Positions 1 to 4,590 of a stretch of 7,193 nucleotides of DNA are shown in pieces. Both the position numbers and the translations under genes were made by a program. The notes below the pieces were generated by a model that did no database searches, had not been told where the DNA came from, and was given only the letters and a program-made list of their open reading frames with translations. This DNA is from Paracoccus sp. (in: a-proteobacteria). GTDB lineage: Bacteria > Pseudomonadota > Alphaproteobacteria > Rhodobacterales > Rhodobacteraceae. The stretch is from the NCBI GenBank assembly GCA_018056045.1, contig JAGPGI010000138.1, forward strand, positions 1 through 7,193, read 5' to 3'. The first letter of the stretch is position 1. Each line of letters opens with the position of its first letter.

Positions 1-378
1 CCAGCGAATGGCGGGGGCAATCGGGGCACCGATCACCAGATGCGTGGGCCGGGTGGCCGCGATGGCCGAAAGCAGCTCCCCGAACCGGGGCCGCCGATCG
101 CGCGGGTAAAGATCGACCCCGAGGGTCTGCACGCCGGAATGGGTCAGAACCTCGGGCAGGTCGGTGGCAAAGGAAATCACGCTCACCCGCTCGGTTCCGG
201 GCATTCCGGCCAGACGGGCCACGAAATCGACGGTATAGCGCTGCGCGTAATAGTTTGCCGCACCCCCGGCCTGGAACCGCGCCGCCGCCTCGGCATAATC
301 TCCGTATTGGACGATGGTCAGCCGGACGGGCGGATTCTGCCCGCGGGTTTCCGGGGGGGATTTTGCTGACTCTGTCAT
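1..378 (-). CDS. Probable glycosyltransferase, N-terminal part (cut by window edge)
   Basis: An open frame reads from ATG at 378 down to base 1 without a stop, so 126 N-terminal residues are visible and the C-terminus lies outside the window. After a polar, proline-containing leader (residues 1-17) comes a hydrophobic strand VRLTIVQYG (18-26), a GG at 38-39 followed by YYAQRY, a helix DFVARLAG, a second strand VSVISF (65-70) and a third PTHLVIGAPI (111-120). This alternation, with a glycine-rich turn after the first strand, resembles the N-terminal Rossmann half of GT-B enzymes such as GT4-type glycosyltransferases. The donor-binding half is not visible, so donor and acceptor cannot be named. 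The start is limited by an in-frame stop at 391-393, and a G-rich stretch precedes the ATG. The gene diverges from the wecB arm and lies 56 bases downstream of the recombinase gene on the same strand. The family call is a structural inference; another Rossmann-type sugar enzyme is possible. Confidence 0.7.
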   Translation of the reverse strand, partial: MTESAKSPPETRGQNPPVRLTIVQYGDYAEAAARFQAGGAANYYAQRYTVDFVARLAGMPGTERVSVISFATDLPEVLTHSGVQTLGVDLYPRDRRPRFGELLSAIAATRPTHLVIGAPIAPAIRW

Positions 379-405
379 CGTCCACCCCCGTCACGCGTTT
401 CAGAA

Positions 406-434
406 AATATACGCCGCGAAGGGCAGAGGGGCAA
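406..434 (-). promoter_or_regulatory. Candidate sigma-70-type promoter for the left glycosyltransferase gene
   Basis: Read on the minus strand, TTGCCC (434-429) and TATATT (411-406) are separated by exactly 17 bases. The -35 matches TTGACA at 4 of 6 positions and the -10 matches TATAAT at 5 of 6. Transcription would start near 399, about 20 bases before the ATG at 378. The -35 abuts the stop codon of the recombinase gene (435-437), so the glycosyltransferase may be transcribed independently of the recombinase. The A/T-rich patch 401-410 stands out in otherwise very GC-rich DNA. No transcript evidence is available. Confidence 0.4.
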
Positions 435-1007
435 TCATTGCCGCGTCCCCTGCGACCGTGCCGCCGGCAGGTGGCGGTAAAGCGTGGCGGGCGACACGCC
501 AAGCCGCCGGGCCACCTCGGCGACGGTGAAGGACGCATCCGCAAGCAGCGCCCTGGCCGCCGCCAAATCCTGCGGCGTCAGTTTTGGCGGGCGACCACCC
601 TGCCGGCCGCGCGCCTTGGCCGCTTCAAGGCCGGCGCGGGTGCGTTCGCGGATGATGGCGCGTTCGAATTCGGCCAGTGCCCCGAAAATGTGAAAGACCA
701 GCTTTCCGCCCGCCGTGGTCGTGTCGATGGCCTCGGTCAGCGAGCGCAGGCCGATCCCCCGCGCCACCATGTCCTCGACGGTCTCGATCAGCTGCTTCAT
801 CGAACGCGCCAGCCGGTCCAGCTTCCAGACGACCAGCGTGTCGCCCGGCCGCAGGTAATCGCGCGCCGCGCCCAGCTCGGGCCGGTCGCGCTGCGCGCCG
901 CTGGCCGTTTCGACAAAGATCCGCTTGCAGCCCGCCGCCCGCAGCGCGTCAAGCTGCAGGTCGGGGTTCTGGTCCTGGCTGGACACCCGGGCATAGCCGA
1001 TCCGCAT
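435..1007 (-). CDS. Small serine recombinase (resolvase/DNA invertase family)
   Basis: A complete 190-residue protein, the usual length for Tn3-type resolvases and Pin/Hin-type invertases. The N-terminal catalytic domain begins MRIGYARVSSQDQN: Arg7 and Ser9 fit the YARVS motif, whose serine forms the covalent link to DNA. The second catalytic block is WKLDRLARS (61-69), giving Asp64, Arg65 and Arg68. The segment IFGALAEFERAIIRERTRAGL (107-127) corresponds to the long dimerisation/DNA-contacting E helix. A basic hinge (KARGRQGGRPPKL, 131-143) leads to a C-terminal helix-turn-helix at about 157-180 (FTVAEVARRLGVSPATLYRHL). All key motifs are intact, so it looks active. No transposase gene is visible nearby, so it could belong to a transposon remnant, or act as a resolvase or invertase in its own right. 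Sequence alone does not separate resolvase from invertase. The ATG at 1007 matches the conserved N-terminus. The upstream DNA carries repeated elements that look like its binding sites. Confidence 0.95.
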   Translation of the reverse strand: MRIGYARVSSQDQNPDLQLDALRAAGCKRIFVETASGAQRDRPELGAARDYLRPGDTLVVWKLDRLARSMKQLIETVEDMVARGIGLRSLTEAIDTTTAGGKLVFHIFGALAEFERAIIRERTRAGLEAAKARGRQGGRPPKLTPQDLAAARALLADASFTVAEVARRLGVSPATLYRHLPAARSQGTRQ

Positions 1008-1018
1008 GGTTTCTGCTT

Positions 1019-1083
1019 TCTCTTGAAACTCGTCCCATGATGCAGGTTTCGCGAGAGTAATTTCAAGAGAGCGTTTCGAGGGG
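1019..1083. repeat. Cluster of TTTC-N2-GAGA elements, possible accessory recombinase-binding sites
   Basis: A perfect 10-bp inverted pair, TCTCTTGAAA (1019-1028) and TTTCAAGAGA (1061-1070), flanks the proposed recombinase promoter. Between and beside them lie two related copies in the same orientation as the second: TTTCGCGAGA (1047-1056, two mismatches) and TTTCGAGGGG (1074-1083, two mismatches). The three same-strand copies start at 1047, 1061 and 1074, a step of 13-14 bp. The location immediately upstream of the recombinase start is where accessory subsites II and III of a Tn3-type res site lie. The spacing does not match a textbook res exactly, so binding is an inference. Confidence 0.45.
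1037..1066 (-). promoter_or_regulatory. Weak candidate promoter of the recombinase gene
   Basis: On the minus strand TTGAAA (1066-1061; 5 of 6 to TTGACA) is followed 18 bases later by CATCAT (1042-1037; 4 of 6 to TATAAT), 30 bases before the recombinase ATG. The -35 lies inside one of the TTTCAAGAGA repeat elements. If the repeats bind the recombinase, the gene would repress itself, as known for Tn3-family tnpR. The -10 is poor, so this remains tentative. Confidence 0.3.
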
Positions 1084-1127
1084 CCGGAACGCTTGTTTCG
1101 GGATGCGCGGGCAGGGGGCCGGCATGG

Positions 1128-1153
1128 CTCTTGAAAACGGTCGAAATCGAGAG
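1128..1153. other. Candidate crossover site (res site I-like) for the adjacent serine recombinase
   Basis: A left half-site CTCTTGAAAACG (1128-1139) and a right half-site CGAAATCGAGAG (1142-1153) surround a 2-bp core GT (1140-1141). The right half reversed is CTCTCGATTTCG, matching the left half at 8 of 12 positions: the outer CTCT, the GA, and the CG next to the core. Two 12-bp half-sites around a 2-bp core is the geometry of small serine recombinase crossover sites such as hix and gix. The outer CTCTTGAAA word is shared with the repeat cluster nearer the gene. From here to 1019 the whole array is 135 bp, similar in size to a Tn3-type res (about 120 bp), with the crossover site farthest from the recombinase gene as in that family. 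No second copy exists in this window. Confidence 0.4.
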
Positions 1154-1250
1154 GGCCGGATCGTCATCGAACACCATATCGGCCCAAGATGTCGCAGGGG
1201 GCTGATATGGTTCTGGCCCTTTTGGCCTTGCCCGGATCGCCCGGTTTTGC

Positions 1251-1270
1251 ATGCCTATGCGTGCAGGCAT
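1251..1270. repeat. Inverted repeat ATGCCT-N8-AGGCAT
   Basis: Two perfect 6-bp arms (1251-1256 and 1265-1270) are separated by 8 bases; the surrounding DNA also contains TGCA twice in symmetric positions (1248-1251 and 1262-1265). It lies about 130-150 bases before the wecB start. The 14-bp arm-to-arm spacing is compatible with a dimeric regulator, or with a small hairpin if transcribed. No regulator family is recognised. Confidence 0.35.
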
Positions 1271-1283
1271 TGGCTGTGTGGCC

Positions 1284-1312
1284 ATGGCGCCATCCCGCTC
1301 AACCCCAGCGGG
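1284..1312. repeat. Perfect palindrome ATGGCGCCAT abutting a CCCGCT/AGCGGG stem-loop
   Basis: ATGGCGCCAT at 1284-1293 is a perfect 10-bp palindrome. It is followed directly by arms CCCGCT (1294-1299) and AGCGGG (1307-1312) with a 7-base loop. The second element would make a stable GC-rich hairpin in RNA but has no following T-run, so it is not a standard intrinsic terminator. In DNA this rich in GC, short palindromes arise often by chance, so function is uncertain. Confidence 0.3.
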
Positions 1313-1330
1313 TGCCGGCGAATGGACGCT

Positions 1331-1361
1331 GGCTATTCGGGCATCAAATCCGTAAATAGCC
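1331..1361. repeat. Inverted repeat GGCTATT-N17-AATAGCC near the wecB start
   Basis: Two perfect 7-bp arms (1331-1337 and 1355-1361) enclose 17 bases, ending 36 bases before the GTG of wecB. The arms are relatively A/T-rich for this genome, which makes a chance match somewhat less likely. It could be an operator or a leader hairpin controlling access to the ribosome site; the sequence does not decide. Confidence 0.35.
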
Positions 1362-1397
1362 CTGAACAGCAAGAAATGATCGAGCCGGAAACTACCC

Positions 1398-2534
1398 GTG
1401 AAGATTCTGTCCGTTTTCGGTACGCGCCCCGAGGCCATCAAGATGGCGCCGCTGGTTCTGGCGCTTGGCCGTGATCCGCGTTTTGAAAGCCGTGTCTGCG
1501 TGACCGCCCAGCACCGCGAGATGCTGGATCAGGTCACCGGGCTTTTCGGCATCGTCCCCGACCATGATCTGGACATCATGCGCAGCGGCCAGGACCTGAA
1601 CGGGATCACCGCGACGATCCTGCAAGGCCTTAAGCCGGTGCTCGAGGCCGAGGCCCCCGACATGGTGCTGGTGCATGGCGATACGGCCACGACGCTGGCA
1701 ACGACCCTTGCCGCCTATTATGCCCGGATCCCGGTCGGGCATGTCGAGGCCGGGCTGCGGACCGGCAATCTTTATTCGCCCTGGCCCGAAGAGGGCAACC
1801 GCCGCCTGGTCGGCGCCATTGCCGCGCTGCATTTCGCGCCGACGGAACTGTCGCGCCAGCGCCTTCTGGCCGAGGGCGTGGCCGATGAGCGTATCGCGGT
1901 GACGGGAAATACCGTCATCGATGCGCTGCTTGAGATCGTGTCGATGATCGGCGCCGACGCGGCGCTGAGCCGCCAGTTCACCCAGCGTTTCGGCTTTCTG
2001 TCGCCGGGGCGGCGGGTGCTTCTGGTGACCGGGCATCGCCGTGAAAGCTTTGGCGGCGGCTTTGAATCCATCTGTCAGGCGCTGCGCCGGATCTCGCAGG
2101 ATTTTCCCGATCTGGACATCGTCTATCCGATGCACCTGAACCCGAATGTGCGCGAGCCTGTCCAGCGCATTCTGGGCGGGCTGGCCAATATCCATCTGAT
2201 CGAGCCGCTGGACTATCTGCCCTTTGTCTATCTGATGGGGCGTTCGGACATCATCCTGACGGATTCCGGCGGCATTCAGGAAGAGGCGCCGTCGCTGGGC
2301 AAGCCCGTGCTGGTCATGCGCGACACCACCGAACGGCCCGAAGCCGTCGATGCCGGCACCGTCCGGCTGGTCGGCACCGATACTGACCGGATCGTCGAAT
2401 GGGTGACGCGGCTCATGACCGATCGATCCGCCTATGAGGAAATGAGCTTTGCCCATAACCCCTACGGGGATGGCAAGGCGGTGGCGCGCATCACCGAAGC
2501 GCTGCTGAAATATGGAACCGGGAACCAAGAATGA
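1398..2534 (+). CDS. wecB: UDP-N-acetylglucosamine 2-epimerase (non-hydrolysing)
   Basis: A cytosolic enzyme interconverting UDP-GlcNAc and UDP-ManNAc, the first committed step to ManNAc and ManNAcA units of surface polysaccharides. The 378-residue length is normal for the family. Family signatures are intact: [11 protein letters not shown] (8-18, with Arg10 and Lys15), HGDTATT (93-99, Asp95), [10 protein letters not shown] (114-123, Glu117), PEEGNR (130-135, Glu131), TGHRRESFG (211-219, His213), the UDP-binding block [22 protein letters not shown] (288-309, C-terminal domain), and HNPYGDG (353-359). Asp95, Glu117, Glu131 and His213 fall at the same numbers as the catalytic residues of E. coli WecB. 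The start is a GTG at 1398: an in-frame stop at 1377-1379 rules out a much longer protein, GGAA at 1387-1390 is a usable ribosome site, and the product begins with the conserved [12 protein letters not shown]. It overlaps wecC by four bases (ATGA), so the two are translationally coupled. The symbol follows the E. coli paralog; other loci use mnaA, capE-like or rffE names. Confidence 0.96.
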   Translation: MKILSVFGTRPEAIKMAPLVLALGRDPRFESRVCVTAQHREMLDQVTGLFGIVPDHDLDIMRSGQDLNGITATILQGLKPVLEAEAPDMVLVHGDTATTLATTLAAYYARIPVGHVEAGLRTGNLYSPWPEEGNRRLVGAIAALHFAPTELSRQRLLAEGVADERIAVTGNTVIDALLEIVSMIGADAALSRQFTQRFGFLSPGRRVLLVTGHRRESFGGGFESICQALRRISQDFPDLDIVYPMHLNPNVREPVQRILGGLANIHLIEPLDYLPFVYLMGRSDIILTDSGGIQEEAPSLGKPVLVMRDTTERPEAVDAGTVRLVGTDTDRIVEWVTRLMTDRSAYEEMSFAHNPYGDGKAVARITEALLKYGTGNQE

Positions 2535-3796
2535 CGACACCTCCTTTCCAATCGGTTTGCATGGTCGGGCTGGGCTATATCGGCCTGCCGACGGCGGTGG
2601 TCTTTGCCAAGGCCGGCACCCAGATGATCGGGTTCGACATCGATCAGCGCGCCGTGGACAAGATCAATTCGGGCGAGACCCATATCGTCGAGCCGGGACT
2701 GGATCAGGCGCTGTCGCTGGTGGTCCGCTCGGGCTTTTTGCGCGCCACGACCACCCCCGCGCCGGCCGATGCCTTCCTGATCGCCGTGCCGACGCCGTTT
2801 CGCGAAAACGGCGGCAAGCTCGATCCGGACCTGAGCTTTGTCGAATCCGCCGCCCGCACCATCGCCCCGGTGCTGAAGCCCGGCGATCTGGTCATCCTGG
2901 AATCGACCAGCCCGGTCGGCGCGACCGAAAGCATGGCGCAATGGCTGGCCGAGGAACGCCCCGACCTGAGCTTTCCCCATACCGCCGGCGAGGCCTCGGA
3001 TATCCGCATCGCCCATTGCCCCGAACGCATCCTGCCGGGCCGGGCGCTGGAGGAACTGGTCACCAATGACCGCATCATCGGCGGCATGACCCCGGCCTGT
3101 GCGACCCGTGCGCGCCAGCTTTACGAACTGGCCGTGCGCGGCAAATGCATCGAGACCGATTGCCGCACCGCCGAACTGGCCAAGCTGACCGAAAACAGCT
3201 TTCGCGACGTGAACATCGCCTTTGCCAATGAATTGTCGCTGATCTGCGACCGGCTGGGCATCGATGTCTGGGAACTGATCCAGCTGGCGAACCGGCATCC
3301 GCGGGTGAACATCCTGCAGCCCGGCCCCGGCGTGGGCGGCCATTGCATCGCCATCGACCCCTGGTTCATCGTCGCCCAGGCCCCCGAAGAGGCCCGCATC
3401 ATCCGCACCGCGCGTGAAGTGAACGACAACAAGCCCGAATGGGTCATTTCCCGGGTCCGGGCCGAAATCGCCGACTGGATGTCTGAAAACCCCGGCGGCA
3501 CGCCCCGGGTCGCCTGCTTTGGCCTGGCCTTCAAGGCCAATATCGACGATTTGCGCGAAAGCCCCGCGCTTTCCATCGCAAGGAAACTGGCCGCTCAGCC
3601 GGGGATCGCCCTGCAGGTGGTCGAACCCTATGTCGATGCGCTGCCCGCCGGGCTGGACGGGGCCGAGCTCGTCTCGGCGCAGCAGGCCAGCGCCGAGGCC
3701 GATATCTGCGTGCTGCTGGTCGATCACGACCAGTTCCGGGCCACGCGCCCGGTCACGCATCGGCTGGTCGATACCCGCGGCGCCTGGAAATCCTGA
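2531..3796 (+). CDS. wecC: UDP-N-acetyl-D-mannosamine dehydrogenase
   Basis: Oxidises C6 of UDP-ManNAc in two NAD-dependent steps to UDP-ManNAcA, using the product of the preceding gene. The 421-residue protein has the three-part layout of the UDP-glucose/GDP-mannose dehydrogenase superfamily. There is an N-terminal NAD-binding Rossmann domain with VGLGYIGLP (12-20) and GFDID (34-38). A central helical/catalytic domain carries ESTSPVG (124-130), [10 protein letters not shown] (161-170), [19 protein letters not shown] (217-235, Lys218 and Asn222) and [15 protein letters not shown] (265-279, catalytic Cys272). A C-terminal UDP-binding domain has [17 protein letters not shown] (330-346). The [11 protein letters not shown] form, with DPWF after the cysteine motif, is typical of the WecC subgroup and less so of UDP-glucose dehydrogenases. 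Pairing with wecB supports the same substrate; a UDP-GlcNAc 6-dehydrogenase (WbpA-like) is less likely but not excluded. The ATG overlaps the wecB stop and the stop overlaps the next ATG by one base (TGATG). Confidence 0.94.
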   Translation: MTTPPFQSVCMVGLGYIGLPTAVVFAKAGTQMIGFDIDQRAVDKINSGETHIVEPGLDQALSLVVRSGFLRATTTPAPADAFLIAVPTPFRENGGKLDPDLSFVESAARTIAPVLKPGDLVILESTSPVGATESMAQWLAEERPDLSFPHTAGEASDIRIAHCPERILPGRALEELVTNDRIIGGMTPACATRARQLYELAVRGKCIETDCRTAELAKLTENSFRDVNIAFANELSLICDRLGIDVWELIQLANRHPRVNILQPGPGVGGHCIAIDPWFIVAQAPEEARIIRTAREVNDNKPEWVISRVRAEIADWMSENPGGTPRVACFGLAFKANIDDLRESPALSIARKLAAQPGIALQVVEPYVDALPAGLDGAELVSAQQASAEADICVLLVDHDQFRATRPVTHRLVDTRGAWKS

Positions 3797-4590
3797 TGCA
3801 GCCCGGGCGCAAGATCCGGCTGCTGATCCTTGGCAGTTGCGTATCGCGCGACATTTTCGAGTTTTGCGACGCATCCGATTTCGAGATCGTCGAATATTTC
3901 GCGCGCACCGGTCTTGCCTCGCTGAACGGTGCGCCGGCGATCGATCAGGTGGCGCTGGACCAGATCATAAGCCCGTTCCAGCGCCGCGTCGTCAGCTATG
4001 ACATGGACAAAAGCTTCTGGACGAAGCTGGAAAGCCTGTCCTTTGACCTGCTGCTGCTGGATTTCATCGACGATCGTTTCGATGTGCTGCGCACCAAGGA
4101 TGGCGGGCTGCTCACGCTGTCGTCGGATTATGTCGCGGTGGCCGGCAAACCGCCCCGGCGCGGGCGGATCACCAGCACCAGCAAGGAAAAGCGCCGGCTG
4201 TGGCTGGCCGGCTGGCAGCGTCTGCTGACCGAACTGGACCGGCTGAAACTGCGCGACAAGGTCGTCGTCAATCAGGTCGGCTGGGCCGATCGCACCATCG
4301 CGGGGCAGGCGCTGGAGCATCCTGCCGCCGCGAAGCGGGCCGCGCTGAATGGCATGCTTTCCTGGATGCACGACCATATCGAGCTGACCCTGCCCGAAGC
4401 CCGCTGGCTGACCTATCCCGAGGCGCTTTTGCAGGCCGATCCGGGCCATAAATGGGGTCTTGCCCCCTTTCACTATGCACAGGGTTTTTACGACCAGGCC
4501 ATCTTGCAGCTTCGGGAACATGCCGAAGACCGGCCGCGCCGTCCCTCTGCCTGTGCCGATACGAACCCCTTTGCCAGAGCCACGACATGA
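3796..4590 (+). CDS. DUF6270-type protein, possibly SGNH-like, function unknown
   Basis: A 264-residue soluble protein with no signal peptide or membrane segment. I recognise it as resembling the DUF6270 family from its N-terminus: a strand followed by LGSCVSRDIFEF (12-23) and VEYFARTGLASL (32-43). Other distinctive parts are LLLLDFIDDRFDVL (85-98), VVVNQVGW (156-163) and a C-terminal HKWGLAPFHYAQGFYDQA (218-235). The early GSC-S block after a beta strand and the late aromatic/His block are arranged like the Ser and Asp-His ends of SGNH hydrolases and O-acyltransferases, so a role in modifying the polysaccharide is possible. That is inference, and the catalytic role of Ser14, Ser17 or His226 is untested. 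Family members are, to my knowledge, common in polysaccharide loci but biochemically undefined. The one-base overlap with wecC and four-base overlap with the next gene place it firmly in this operon, which argues for a role in making or transferring the ManNAcA-containing glycan. The last 20 residues are basic and low in conservation-like character. Confidence 0.75.
   Translation: MQPGRKIRLLILGSCVSRDIFEFCDASDFEIVEYFARTGLASLNGAPAIDQVALDQIISPFQRRVVSYDMDKSFWTKLESLSFDLLLLDFIDDRFDVLRTKDGGLLTLSSDYVAVAGKPPRRGRITSTSKEKRRLWLAGWQRLLTELDRLKLRDKVVVNQVGWADRTIAGQALEHPAAAKRAALNGMLSWMHDHIELTLPEARWLTYPEALLQADPGHKWGLAPFHYAQGFYDQAILQLREHAEDRPRRPSACADTNPFARATT

Larger units (their letters stand above)
1154..1397 (+). 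promoter_or_regulatory. Non-coding leader upstream of the wecB operon; promoter not resolved
   Basis: This stretch between the candidate recombinase site and the wecB start has open frames on both strands, but none has recognisable protein motifs or a good ribosome site. It must hold the promoter of the right-arm operon unless transcription enters from elsewhere. TTGCCC at 1228-1233 is a possible -35, but no acceptable -10 lies 16-18 bases on. Several short inverted repeats (listed separately) could be operators or form structure in the 5' leader RNA. I see no riboswitch I can name and no terminator with a T-run. Confidence 0.4.

Noticed and set aside
383..420. Possible Tn3-family terminal inverted repeat, suggested by TCAGAAAA at 399-406 beside the recombinase gene
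   Set aside because: Only eight bases agree with the inner part of known Tn3-family ends, the terminal GGGG is not in the right place, and no matching copy was found on the other side of the recombinase gene. The A/T-rich patch is better explained as a promoter.
255..1040. A 261-codon plus-strand frame over the recombinase gene
   Set aside because: It is opposite the intact recombinase and the left glycosyltransferase; its product is Arg/Pro/Gln-rich and lacks motifs.
1294..1312. Intrinsic terminator at the CCCGCT/AGCGGG hairpin
   Set aside because: There is no T-run on either side in the expected position and no gene ends next to it on the plus strand.
797..1441. A 214-codon minus-strand frame extending from the recombinase gene into the non-coding interval, and a 123-codon plus-strand frame at 1103-1474
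   Set aside because: About half of the first lies out of frame within the recombinase gene, and the second runs out of frame into wecB. Neither upstream portion resembles a known protein or has a convincing ribosome site.
1392..2540. A 382-codon open frame on the minus strand covering almost exactly wecB
   Set aside because: It mirrors wecB on the opposite strand, with a composition typical of antisense translation and no motifs.
2462..3874. A 470-codon open frame on the minus strand across wecC and its borders
   Set aside because: It is antisense to wecC, which has every catalytic motif; the antisense product is low in complexity and has no family resemblance.
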